DNA of 39,770 nt from assembly GCF_900108175.1 (NCBI RefSeq), contig NZ_FNVO01000038.1:1-39770 (forward strand), in the 5' to 3' direction. The position numbers and the translations under genes were made by a program. Shown here in pieces: positions 32,633-39,770 of the stretch. Positions within the stretch are counted from its first letter, which is position 1, and every line of letters starts with the position of its first letter. The notes under the pieces were generated by a model. The model had not been told where the DNA came from, searched no databases, and saw only the letters and a program-made list of their open reading frames with translations. The DNA is from Thermomonospora echinospora (GTDB lineage Bacteria > Actinomycetota > Actinomycetes > Streptosporangiales > Streptosporangiaceae).

Positions 32633-33772
32633 TCACGTAGAGAGATAGTGGAAGCTCGGTTTCGGGTGCATGAGGAAATCGTGGTGGGAGATGTTCCAGG
32701 CGTAGGCGCCGGCCATGGAGAAGGCCACCACGTCTCCTACGGCGATTCTGTCCACCGGTATTTCGCGGGCGAAGACGTCCTTGGGAGTGCAGAGCTGTCC
32801 TACCAGCGTGACCCTTGCCGAGGTCGCTGAAGGCCCCTGCTCGCCTTGGGGGATGACGGTGAAGGGCTGGTCGTGGTTCTTGGTCGCCGGGGTGCGGAGG
32901 TGGTGGGTGCCGCCGCTCAGGACGGCGTACCACTGGCCGTGGGCCTTCTTCACGTCCAGCACCCGCGTCACGTACCAGCCTGCGTAGACGGTCACCGCAC
33001 GTCCCGGCTCGATCCGCAGCGTCTGTCCGGGGTGTGCCAGGGAGGCGATCTCTCGTCCGTACCTCGCCCAGTCGAAGCGGCTTTGCGGGTCGGTGTAGTC
33101 GACGGCCATGCCGCCGCCCAGGTTGAACTCGGGCGCCTGCGTGCATCCGGCCTTGTCCAGCCAGGGGCGGGCCCACTCCAGGATCTCGGCCGACTGCCGC
33201 AGCATCGCGTCGGCGTCCAGGCCCGACGCCAGATGGGCGTGGACGCCCCGCAGCCTCAGCCAGGGGGCGGCCGCGAGGATCTCGTGGCACGCCTCGATCG
33301 CCTCGGGGTCCATGCCGAACGGCCCGGACATGGCCAGCGCCACGCCCCGACGGTCTCCCGCCAGGTTCACCCGCAGCAGCACGTCCGCCTCGTGGCCGAG
33401 GCAGGCCAGCCGTGCCAGCTCGTACGGGCTCTCCACATGGATGCGCTCGGCCTCCCGAACGGCCAGGGCCAGCTCGGCGTCCGTCTTGCCCGGCCCTCCG
33501 AACGCCAGCCGCGCCTGGGGCAGCACCCTCCGGACGTGCTCCAGCTCGCCCCCGGAGGCCACCTCGATGCCGTCCACATACGGCGCCACCGTCGCCAGGA
33601 TCCGCGCGTCCGGGTTGGCCTTGGCCGCGTAGAACAGTTCCGGCCCGCTGGCCAGCGCCTCCCGGATCCCCGCCACATGCTCGCGCAGCGCGTCCAGGTC
33701 GTACACGAAGGCGGGCAACCCGCCGTCCACGGCCAGCTCCCCGGCCCGCCGCCGCACAGCCTCACTCAGCAC
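32633..33772 (-). CDS. Fold-III PLP-dependent decarboxylase (Orn/DAP/Glu-ACP type)
   Basis: A 379-aa member of the alanine-racemase-fold decarboxylases. PLP Lys51 lies in FYAAKANPDA; then come HVESPYELARL, the cofactor-facing His in VHAHLASG, the phosphate loop NLGGGMAVDY, EPGRAV, the active-site Cys of the partner subunit in VGQLCTPKDVFA, and the Tyr in MAGAYAWN. CTPKD in place of the DAP decarboxylase CESxD resembles enzymes acting in siderophore or aminoglycoside pathways (BtrK-like), so the substrate is open. GTG 33772 is chosen by family length; no good ribosome binding site. No biosynthetic partner genes are nearby. Confidence 0.87.
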   Translation of the reverse strand: MLSEAVRRRAGELAVDGGLPAFVYDLDALREHVAGIREALASGPELFYAAKANPDARILATVAPYVDGIEVASGGELEHVRRVLPQARLAFGGPGKTDAELALAVREAERIHVESPYELARLACLGHEADVLLRVNLAGDRRGVALAMSGPFGMDPEAIEACHEILAAAPWLRLRGVHAHLASGLDADAMLRQSAEILEWARPWLDKAGCTQAPEFNLGGGMAVDYTDPQSRFDWARYGREIASLAHPGQTLRIEPGRAVTVYAGWYVTRVLDVKKAHGQWYAVLSGGTHHLRTPATKNHDQPFTVIPQGEQGPSATSARVTLVGQLCTPKDVFAREIPVDRIAVGDVVAFSMAGAYAWNISHHDFLMHPKPSFHYLST

Positions 33773-33830
33773 GGCCCAAGTCTTGCGGAACGACTCCCTG
33801 CCCGCCGCAGACCCCCGGCCGGCCGCCGGG

Positions 33831-34829
33831 CTAATGGAGGTCGCAGGACAGTGCGCCGACCGTGCACTCGACCCTCGCGCCGTAGGCGGAGGAGGACAGG
33901 ACCTTGCCGGGGTTGCGGAACGGCCGTCCTCGGGGTGTGCCGTCGGAGCGGACGACGACGGTCTCCCGCGCGGTCCCGGCCACGGTCTCGATGACCAGTT
34001 CCCAGTCGATGTCGGACGAACTGCTGGTCGCCAGGACCTCGAACACGATCGGCTCGTCCTGTTCGAGCGAGACGAACTTGCGGTCGAAGTAGGGCCGGGT
34101 GGCCCGGCCGCCCTGGTCGACGGCGTACAGCCGGAGATCGTCGGAGTCGAGGGTGATCGTGCCGGCCTCGACATCCTCCGAGCCCCCGCTGGGCCCGACG
34201 ACCAGCGTTCCCGATACCGGCTCGCGGCGGGCCAGGACGCGGGCGCTGATCTGGATGATCTGGAGCGGGATGTGGCGGCGGCCCACCAGCGTCATCTTGA
34301 AACGCGTCTGGGAGGTGTCGCAGGAGTCGGTGAGGCAGATGCTGCCCGAGCGCATGCCCCCGTGCGTCCTGGCGAACCGGTCCAGCAGTGCCACCGACGG
34401 GCGCAGGCGGTCGAGTTCGGAGAGTTCGGCGGCCGGCAGGGGCCGGTCGTACCGCCAGAGCACGTCCACGTCGTCGTTCCACGACTCGGCGAGGGACACC
34501 CGCAGCGGCGGCTCCTCGGCCAGGCGCTGATCCTTGGCCTGCTCGTTCCGGCTCTCCTGCATGGGGCCCATGTAGTAGGCGCCGAAGAACGTGGCCACGG
34601 CGAGCAGCAGCGGAAAGAGGATCGCCCCGATGATGAAGGCCGCCTTCCCCTCCCCGCCTCCGCGCCCGCCCCGGGGGCGTCCGTGCGGAGGACGGGTCGG
34701 CGGCGGCCTTCGGGGACGCCCCTCCCGGACCGCTCTGGGCGCGCCCATCGGTGCGTGGTGCCGCCCCGTCCGGCCACCCGCCCCCCGCGGGTGCCGGGGG
34801 CTGCGACCAGGCGGTGGCGACTCCGGCAT
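33831..34829 (-). CDS. Membrane-anchored extracytoplasmic protein of unknown function
   Basis: A 332-aa product: an Arg/Pro/Gly-rich disordered N-terminus (about 60 residues), one membrane helix (FIIGAILFPLLLAVATFFGAY) and a soluble beta-rich extracytoplasmic domain of about 235 residues with Cys pairs (CLTDSC, then CTVGALSC near the end). No family recognised. ATG 34829 is provisional: GTG 34835 and TTG 34859 are in frame. Another frame upstream starts at GTG 34902 and gives a more protein-like N-terminus, so a frameshift in the low-complexity region is possible. It ends 58 bp before the decarboxylase start and is on the same strand. Confidence 0.7.
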   Translation of the reverse strand: MPESPPPGRSPRHPRGAGGRTGRHHAPMGAPRAVREGRPRRPPPTRPPHGRPRGGRGGGEGKAAFIIGAILFPLLLAVATFFGAYYMGPMQESRNEQAKDQRLAEEPPLRVSLAESWNDDVDVLWRYDRPLPAAELSELDRLRPSVALLDRFARTHGGMRSGSICLTDSCDTSQTRFKMTLVGRRHIPLQIIQISARVLARREPVSGTLVVGPSGGSEDVEAGTITLDSDDLRLYAVDQGGRATRPYFDRKFVSLEQDEPIVFEVLATSSSSDIDWELVIETVAGTARETVVVRSDGTPRGRPFRNPGKVLSSSAYGARVECTVGALSCDLH

Positions 34830-35225
34830 CGTCACAGCGTCCGATGATCCGGTATCCAAGAACCACTATCCACAAAGCGATATTGAACAGACCTTTCCCC
34901 ACCTTGGCCGACTGTTGCTTTTATGGACACTCACTCATTGATAGTGAAGCCAGAAAATACCAGTGTTGAGGGGTTTTGCACTGTCTGATATCCCTATGCC
35001 AGATGTGGACCCGGCCGCGTCCGGTCGGTCGCCGCGCTCCGGACCGACCACGGTCGCGGCGGCCCGGGAACGTCCGGGAACACGTGTGTCAGATCGCCGT
35101 CGCGGGGTAAGCGCTGCCCGGCGACGCGTACCGCATCGGAGCGGGAGGCCGTAACCTCGGTGGGACGACAGACGTCCAGCGGTCGGGGGCAGGCCCCGTT
35201 GCGGGCTGGAAGGAACGGAGAAGCC
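34830..35225. other. Divergent intergenic region with an AT-rich segment
   Basis: Between the membrane-protein gene (leftward) and ybaB (rightward). About 34,850-35,000 is AT-rich for this genome and should contain the promoters. No dnaX, which often precedes ybaB, and no SRP RNA hairpin (GGAA-tetraloop domain) were found. Confidence 0.5.
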
Positions 35226-35588
35226 GTGGAACCCGGTGGTCAGCTCAACATCCAGCAACTGCTGGAGCAGGCGCAGCGGATGCAGGAGCACCTCGTCGCC
35301 GCGCAGCAGGAGCTCGCCGATACGGAGGTGACCGGCACCGCCGGCGGCGGGCTCGTTACCGCTACGGTCAACGGCCAGGGCGAGGTGACCGGCCTGGTCA
35401 TCGACCCCAAGGCCATCGACGTCGACGACCCGGCCGACACCGCCGAGACGGTCGCCGACCTGGTGCTGGCCGCGATCCGCGACGCGGGTCGGGCCGCCGC
35501 CGAGCTGCAGCAGCAGAAGATGGGCCCGCTCGCCCAGGGGTTCGGCGGGGGCGGTTTCCCGGGGCTGCCCGGTATGCCCGGCATGTAG
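35226..35588 (+). CDS. YbaB/EbfC nucleoid-associated protein
   Basis: A 120-aa DNA-binding protein of the YbaB/EbfC family: an N-terminal helix ([20 protein letters not shown]), the conserved strand [32 protein letters not shown], and a Gly/Pro/Met-rich tail (GLPGMPGM) typical of actinobacterial members. It binds DNA as a dimer and is almost always upstream of recR. GTG 35226 follows GGAG. The gap to recR is 43 bp, so they share a transcript. dnaX is not next to it here. Confidence 0.92.
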   Translation: MEPGGQLNIQQLLEQAQRMQEHLVAAQQELADTEVTGTAGGGLVTATVNGQGEVTGLVIDPKAIDVDDPADTAETVADLVLAAIRDAGRAAAELQQQKMGPLAQGFGGGGFPGLPGMPGM

Positions 35589-35631
35589 CCCGGACCGCGC
35601 CGCCGACCGACACAGCCAAGGGGAGGGACCG

Positions 35632-36231
35632 TTGTACGAAGGGGTCGTCCAGAACCTCATCGACGAGTTGGGCAGGCTGCCCGGCGTCGGCCCCAAGAGC
35701 GCGCAGCGGATCGCCTTCCACCTGCTGGCCGCCGACCCGGCCGACGTGGAGCGGCTGACCAAGGCGCTGCGGGAGGTCAAGGACAAGGTCCGGTTCTGCC
35801 GCACCTGCGGGAACGTGGCCGAGGAGGACGAGTGCCGGATCTGCCGGGACCCGCGCCGCGACCCGGCGGTGATCTGCGTGGTGGAGGAGTCCAAGGACGT
35901 CGTCGCCATCGAGAAGACCCGCGAGTTCCGCGGCCGGTACCACGTGCTCGGTGGGGCGATCAGCCCCATCGAGGGCGTCGGCCCCGAGGACCTGCGGATC
36001 CGCGAGTTGATGCAGCGGCTGGCGGACGGCACGGTCACCGAGCTGATCCTGGCCACCGATCCCAACCTGGAGGGCGAGGCCACCGCCACCTACCTCGCCC
36101 GCCTGGTCAAGCCGATGCACCTCAAGGTCACCCGCCTGGCCAGCGGCCTGCCGGTGGGCGGTGACCTGGAGTACGCCGACGAGGTCACCCTGGGACGCGC
36201 GTTCGAAGGACGGAGACTCCTCGATGTCTGA
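35632..36231 (+). CDS. recR: Recombination mediator RecR
   Basis: A 199-aa RecR: an N-terminal helix-hairpin-helix ([20 protein letters not shown]), a C4 zinc finger ([19 protein letters not shown]), a Toprim domain ([34 protein letters not shown]) and the C-terminal [19 protein letters not shown]. It forms a ring with RecO to load RecA on gapped DNA. TTG 35632 is the start; it has GGGGAGGGA upstream and family length agrees. Confidence 0.96.
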   Translation: MYEGVVQNLIDELGRLPGVGPKSAQRIAFHLLAADPADVERLTKALREVKDKVRFCRTCGNVAEEDECRICRDPRRDPAVICVVEESKDVVAIEKTREFRGRYHVLGGAISPIEGVGPEDLRIRELMQRLADGTVTELILATDPNLEGEATATYLARLVKPMHLKVTRLASGLPVGGDLEYADEVTLGRAFEGRRLLDV

Positions 36232-36784
36232 CATTCCCCCCCGCAGCAACAGCCCCGAAGAGTGGGAGACGCTCGCCGAACGGGTCACCCTGCACGTCCG
36301 CAACTACCTCAGCGGACTGGAGGCGGTGGCGCGCGGTGAGGCCGCCACGCACACCCTGCCGGTGCTGTTGCTGGAGGTCTCGCAGGTCATCCTGGCCGGG
36401 GCGCAGCTGGGCGCCAGCGCCGACGTGATCCCGCCTGACAACTGGGAGCCCGAGCTCGGCCCTGACCCCGACCTGGACGAGGTCCGCCAGGGCCTCGCGC
36501 AGCGGCTGGCCCCGGTGGACGAGTACGTCGAGGTCTTCGACCCCTACAACGACCCCGAGCCCACCGCCTACCGCCTGTCGGACGACCTGGTGGACGTGGC
36601 CAGCGACCTCGTCCACGGCCTGCGCCACTACGAGAGGGGCCGCCCCCTGGAGGCCCTGTGGTGGTGGCAGTACTCCTACTTCAACCACTGGGGCAACCAC
36701 GCCGGCGCCGCGCTGCGCGCCCTGTACGCCGTCATCGCCGGCGCCCGCCTCAACGTCGCCGAGGAAGCCGCCGTCGTCCAGTAG
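36224..36784 (+). CDS. DUF5063 domain protein
   Basis: A 186-aa acidic helical protein of the DUF5063 family, which regularly follows recR in actinobacteria. Features are [40 protein letters not shown], the acidic [20 protein letters not shown] and [20 protein letters not shown]. Start ATG 36224 overlaps recR by 8 bp with ACGGAG upstream, so it is coupled. Biochemical role unknown. Confidence 0.87.
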   Translation: MSDIPPRSNSPEEWETLAERVTLHVRNYLSGLEAVARGEAATHTLPVLLLEVSQVILAGAQLGASADVIPPDNWEPELGPDPDLDEVRQGLAQRLAPVDEYVEVFDPYNDPEPTAYRLSDDLVDVASDLVHGLRHYERGRPLEALWWWQYSYFNHWGNHAGAALRALYAVIAGARLNVAEEAAVVQ

Positions 36785-36854
36785 CGACGTCGCGGCCGGG
36801 CGGGCCGTCGTCGGTGGTGGCCGCTCGTCGGTGGCTGCGTTCCCCGTGGGTGGT

Positions 36855-37229
36855 TCAGCGGGCGGGCGGGACGAACTCGGGCTGGTCGAGCAGGCGCAGC
36901 CAGCTTCCGTCGGGCTGGCGCCTGACGACCTGGGCGCGGGCGCCGGCACCGTCCCCGGGCGGGGTCGAGGTGAGTGCGATGTCACCGCTGACCAGTGTGG
37001 GCAGCGGCTCCTCCGGCTCGAAGCGGGGGCGACCGGCCAGTACTTTCTCCCACAGTGCGCGGATCGCCTCCCGGCCGACCGTCTGGCTGCCGGGCGGGTA
37101 GGCCAGCACCGCGTCCTCCTCGTAGAGGGCGGCGACCCCGGCCGCGTCACCGGCGTTGGACCGTTCGACGAACAGGCGGGTGATGTCCTCGGGCCGCATG
37201 GCCTTGTCGTATGCGTCGTAGTCCGGCAT
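36855..37229 (-). CDS. SnoaL-like / NTF2-fold protein
   Basis: A 124-aa single-domain protein of the SnoaL/DUF4440-like fold: MRPEDITRLFVERSNAGDAA, VAALYEEDAVLAYPPGS, TVGREAIRALWEKVLAG, and the final strand with WLRLLDQPEFVPP. Such proteins bind or turn over small hydrophobic ligands; the function here is unknown. ATG 37229 has a consensus AGGAGG. It is divergent from the LysR gene, which probably controls it. Confidence 0.85.
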   Translation of the reverse strand: MPDYDAYDKAMRPEDITRLFVERSNAGDAAGVAALYEEDAVLAYPPGSQTVGREAIRALWEKVLAGRPRFEPEEPLPTLVSGDIALTSTPPGDGAGARAQVVRRQPDGSWLRLLDQPEFVPPAR

Positions 37230-37294
37230 GGCTTCCTCCTGGGAGTCGTGCTTCGGCGCCTCCCAGCCTGGTCACCTACCTGCCAGAAGTCCAA

Positions 37295-37323
37295 CAGATG
37301 GTTCTTCTGGAAACTAGAATCTG
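37295..37323. promoter_or_regulatory. LysR-type operator/promoter between SnoaL-like and lysR genes
   Basis: Inverted repeat CAGAT-GG-TTCT (37295-37305) against AGAATCTG (37316-37323), which includes TTCT-N10-AGAA. It overlaps a -10-like TAGAAT (37315-37320), so the LysR mRNA would start within about 5 nt of its ATG. Fits autoregulation by the LysR protein. Confidence 0.5.
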
Positions 37324-37328
37324 TAGTC

Positions 37329-38213
37329 ATGGACCTGAGGCAGCTGGAGTACTTCGTCGCGGTCGCCGAGGAGCGGAACTTCACCCGGGCGGCCGAGCGG
37401 GTGCACATCAGCCAGTCCGGTGTCAGCGCCCAGATCCGCCGGCTCGAACACGAGCTCGGCGCCGAGCTGTTCGACCGGTCGGCGCGCACCGCCACCCTGA
37501 CCGTCGCGGGCAAGGCCGCGCTCGAACACGCCCGCGCCGCGCTCGCCGCCGCCGAGGCGGTCGGCCAGGCGGTGAGCGAGGTGACCGACCTGATCCGGGG
37601 CCGCCTCACGGTCGGGATGGTCATCGGCTGCACCGTCACGCCGCTGTTCGACGCCCTCGCCGCGTTCCACCGGGCGCATCCCGGGGTGGAGATCTCACTG
37701 CTGGAGGACAACTCCGACCGGCTCGTCGAAGGGGTGCGCGCCGGTGCGCTCGACCTGGCCCTCGTCGGGGCCGCCGGCGCCGTCCCCGGGGACCTGGACG
37801 CGCTGACGATCATCAGTGAACGGCTCGTCGCGGCCGTCCCGCCCGGCCACCCCCTGGCCGGGCGACGGCAGGTCACGCTGCGCGACCTGGCCGACCACCC
37901 GATCGTGTGCATGCCGCCCGGCACCGGCCTGCGCACGGTCTTCGACCAGGCCAGCGCCGCGCAGGGGCTGTGCCCCAGGATCGCCCTGCAGGCCAGCGCC
38001 GCGGACGCCATCGCGGACCTGGCCGCACGTGGCCTCGGCGTCGCCATCCTCAGCGCCTCGATGTCCGCCCACTACCGCGACCGCCTCACCGCCGTCCCCA
38101 TCGCCGACGTCGAGACCCCCGCCCTGCTGACCCTGGTCTGGAAGAGCACCCACAGCCCTGCGGTGCGCGAACTGCTGGTCCACAGCCGCCGTACCTTCGC
38201 CGAAGTCTGCTGA
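37329..38213 (+). CDS. LysR-family transcriptional regulator
   Basis: A 294-aa LysR-type regulator. N-terminal winged HTH (FVAVAEERNFTRAAERVHIS, QSGVSAQIRRLEHELG), a linker helix, and a periplasmic-binding-fold effector domain from about 92 (LTVGMVIGCTVTPLFDALAA; later GLGVAILSASM). ATG 37329 begins immediately after the putative promoter without a ribosome binding site; leaderless or near-leaderless translation is plausible. It is divergent from the SnoaL-like gene. Effector unknown. Confidence 0.92.
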   Translation: MDLRQLEYFVAVAEERNFTRAAERVHISQSGVSAQIRRLEHELGAELFDRSARTATLTVAGKAALEHARAALAAAEAVGQAVSEVTDLIRGRLTVGMVIGCTVTPLFDALAAFHRAHPGVEISLLEDNSDRLVEGVRAGALDLALVGAAGAVPGDLDALTIISERLVAAVPPGHPLAGRRQVTLRDLADHPIVCMPPGTGLRTVFDQASAAQGLCPRIALQASAADAIADLAARGLGVAILSASMSAHYRDRLTAVPIADVETPALLTLVWKSTHSPAVRELLVHSRRTFAEVC

Positions 38214-38432
38214 AGCCGCTGGCCGGGGCGGACGCCACCTGGTGGGACGAACGGCAGCGCATGGACGGTGACGATCTCGACCGCCTCGCGCCAGTGCTCG
38301 CCCGCGTCGCGCAGGGGCCCCCGACCCCCTGATACCGACAGCGGCCGGCACTGCGAACGGCCGTGTTCCGGCAGCCTCTCGTTCCGATTGCGAGAGGTGT
38401 CTCTGAGGGCAAGATCGTGGCATGTTGATCTC

Positions 38433-39005
38433 ATGGCGAACTGGCGGGACAAAATCACCGTTGCTCCCCCGTGGGCGTACTTCCTCCTGACGTGCGCCTT
38501 CTGCGGGCCGTCGTTCGGTGTGCTGATGTGGCTGCTGATGCCGCAGGCCGATGCCTGGTCCGCGCTTGCCGGAGGTGTCGCCTTCGGCGTGGGCTTTCCC
38601 GCGTTCATCACGTCCTCCGTCGTCAGGGAACGTCGCAGGCTCCGGGAGACGGCGGGAGACCTGAGCAGGCAGGATCTCCTCGCACTGGCGCGAGCGGTCC
38701 GGGTCGGGGAGCCCCCGGCCGATCCGGCACTGGACCGGCCGCTGCTCGCGATGCTCGAACGCCGGCGAACGCAACTGGAGTCGGCGGCCCGGAGCAACCC
38801 TTGGATCTTCGGGGCGCTGGCGGCGGTCGGCCTGCTGCGCGCGTTCACCGAAGGGGAACCGCGCGTGTACGCCGGTACCGCCGTGCTCCTGGTCCTCCTC
38901 ATCGTGTCCCTGAAGCTCCTGAGCATGCGCAGGACTCGCCTCGAACGGCTCGAACAGCAGATCAGCGCCCGCGAGGAGAGGCCCGCCACGCAGCCAGAGG
39001 GATGA
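38433..39005 (+). CDS. Four-TM membrane protein of unknown function
   Basis: A 190-aa protein with two N-terminal membrane helices (YFLLTCAFCGPSFGVLMWLL and ALAGGVAFGVGFPAFI), a cytoplasmic helical segment of about 70 residues with LLAMLERRRTQLESAARSNP, and two further helices (IFGALAAVGLLRAF and AGTAVLLVLLIVSLKLL) before a charged coiled-coil-like tail. No family recognised. ATG 38433 lacks a clear ribosome binding site. 219 bp follow the LysR gene. Confidence 0.75.
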   Translation: MANWRDKITVAPPWAYFLLTCAFCGPSFGVLMWLLMPQADAWSALAGGVAFGVGFPAFITSSVVRERRRLRETAGDLSRQDLLALARAVRVGEPPADPALDRPLLAMLERRRTQLESAARSNPWIFGALAAVGLLRAFTEGEPRVYAGTAVLLVLLIVSLKLLSMRRTRLERLEQQISAREERPATQPEG

Positions 39006-39200
39006 CCGACCGGTCGGACCCGATGGGCTCCGCGGGCGGTGCCGCCCGCACCGGTCAGTTGTTCGCCGTGCCCTGGCCGTCACCGGACGACATGGAACCG
39101 GCAGGGTGCCGTGCCGCTGCCGGCCGGATTCGGGTGCGGGCGCTGACAGGACGTCTGTGATTTGCCAAGATCCATTGGACCGGGGGCGGGAGGAGTACGG

Positions 39201-39479
39201 ATGATCCGGCTGGACGTCGGCCTGCCTCGGTCGAGATGGTTCGCCCTGCTCGGCTGTCTGCTTCCCTGTCTTGTGCTGGCGGAGCTGGTGCTGGCCGCGA
39301 TCAGCGTCATGTTCATCGGCTGGGAGGCGGGCATGGAGGTTCCGGGCGTCCTCTTCCTTGTGTTCCTGGTCGTCGCCAACTCCATCGTCGCCGTTTCGCT
39401 GGCCCGCCACTACGGCAACGCGTTCTGGCTCGACGGCAGGGTCCTCATCCGGCGTTCGGTGACCGGCCGCAGGCATTGA
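39201..39479 (+). CDS. Small two-TM membrane protein
   Basis: A 92-aa protein with two membrane helices (FALLGCLLPCLVLAELVLAA and PGVLFLVFLVVANSIVAVSL) and a basic C-terminus (RRSVTGRRH). ATG 39201 has GGGAGGAG 6 nt upstream. Weakly reminiscent of small integral membrane proteins encoded next to permeases; function unknown. Confidence 0.72.
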   Translation: MIRLDVGLPRSRWFALLGCLLPCLVLAELVLAAISVMFIGWEAGMEVPGVLFLVFLVVANSIVAVSLARHYGNAFWLDGRVLIRRSVTGRRH

Positions 39480-39568
39480 GGTTTTCTCAGCGGAAGTGAA
39501 CGGGCGTACTGGAAGGAAGCAGGCGCAGGGGACGTTGCGGGGCGTTGTGCTGTTGCCCTCTGGAAGCC

Positions 39569-39630
39569 GCAAAGCCCCTGGTAGGACAGGTCTCACCACA
39601 AGATCTCGTCCGCTGCACCAGAGGCTTTGC
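39569..39630 (+). mobile_element. Left terminal region of an IS element with inverted repeat
   Basis: GCAAAGCCCCTGG (39569-39581) and CCAGAGGCTTTGC (39618-39630) form a 13-bp inverted repeat (12 matches) just before the transposase start. The exact terminal repeat of the IS cannot be fixed, because its other end is outside the window. Confidence 0.5.
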
Positions 39631-39649
39631 GTTGGTTCCCTATGCTGCC

Positions 39650-39770
39650 ATGCTCGATGTCCCCCGTCCGGTCGTCGCCTACGTTGCCCGGCTGCTGGCG
39701 GCACATCGCCGCCGGATCGGCACCCCACGCGGCTCGCGGGCGCCGGGCCCGTTCCGGCAGGCCATGTTCA
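39650..39770 (+). CDS. IS5-like transposase, N-terminal part (cut by window end)
   Basis: Forty residues, MLDVPRPVVAYVARLLAAHR then RRIGTPRGSRAPGPFRQAMF, match the N-terminal helical domain of actinobacterial IS5-type (DDE) transposases as I recall it. The frame is open to the window edge, so the catalytic DDE residues are not visible. In-frame TTG 39632 would add VPYAA before Met and may be the true start. No flanking target duplication can be judged. Confidence 0.65.
   Translation, partial: MLDVPRPVVAYVARLLAAHRRRIGTPRGSRAPGPFRQAMF

Noticed and set aside
35160-35225. Possible SRP RNA (ffs) before ybaB
   Set aside because: The conserved GGAA-tetraloop and asymmetric-loop sequence of bacterial 4.5S RNA are not present.

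Overview
The DNA is GC-rich with strong G/C bias at third codon positions, uses GTG and TTG starts freely, and carries MarP, a Crp-like regulator, a YbaB-RecR-DUF5063 cluster and an actinomycete integrative element. It therefore comes from an actinobacterium, probably a filamentous one (Thermomonosporaceae/Streptosporangiales or Streptomyces-like; the family is inference).

Positions 1-13.7 kb are core chromosome. A 12-copy 17-bp tandem repeat precedes nhaA. Next comes a block that follows the Mycobacterium tuberculosis Rv3669-Rv3678A order: small membrane protein, epoxide-hydrolase-like enzyme, MarP protease, CoA-type NUDIX, endonuclease III, Crp, metallo-beta-lactamase fold hydrolase, RidA and DUF4177. 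A DUF309 gene and an extra NUDIX gene are added, and the thioredoxin-like gene usually found beside nth is missing. A MacB-type ABC ATPase/permease pair follows.

Positions 13.7-16.8 kb hold a cyclooxygenase-like haem peroxidase whose distal histidine position is Asp, a cytochrome P450 remnant (C-terminal haem loop only) directly upstream of it, and a tandem-GNAT acetyltransferase.

Positions about 16.9-32.5 kb are an actinomycete integrative and conjugative element (AICE). Read leftward are the integrase, Xis, HUH-type Rep, a small protein, an FtsK/TraB translocase, an SCO3933-like protein and two tiny genes. The control region has two paralogous HTH-DUF5919-type regulators, a Pif-like NUDIX and an HD hydrolase. 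All three promoter regions of this part carry a GGGACGTC-type motif, so they probably form one regulon. Cargo at 28.0-30.7 kb is visibly AT-richer: a DUF4145-like protein, a HEPN-like helical protein, and a 69-aa two-TM protein preceded by a run of perfect hairpins. From 30.7 to 32.6 kb no gene is convincing; that stretch ends in a cluster of TGTTGAC motifs also found beside the integrase, and in a diverged copy of a sequence lying left of the GNAT gene.

Positions 32.6-39.8 kb are chromosomal again: a fold-III PLP decarboxylase, a membrane protein, YbaB/EbfC, RecR, DUF5063, a SnoaL-like/LysR divergent pair, two small membrane proteins, and the start of an IS5-like transposase cut by the window end. 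No rRNA, tRNA or CRISPR array was seen.
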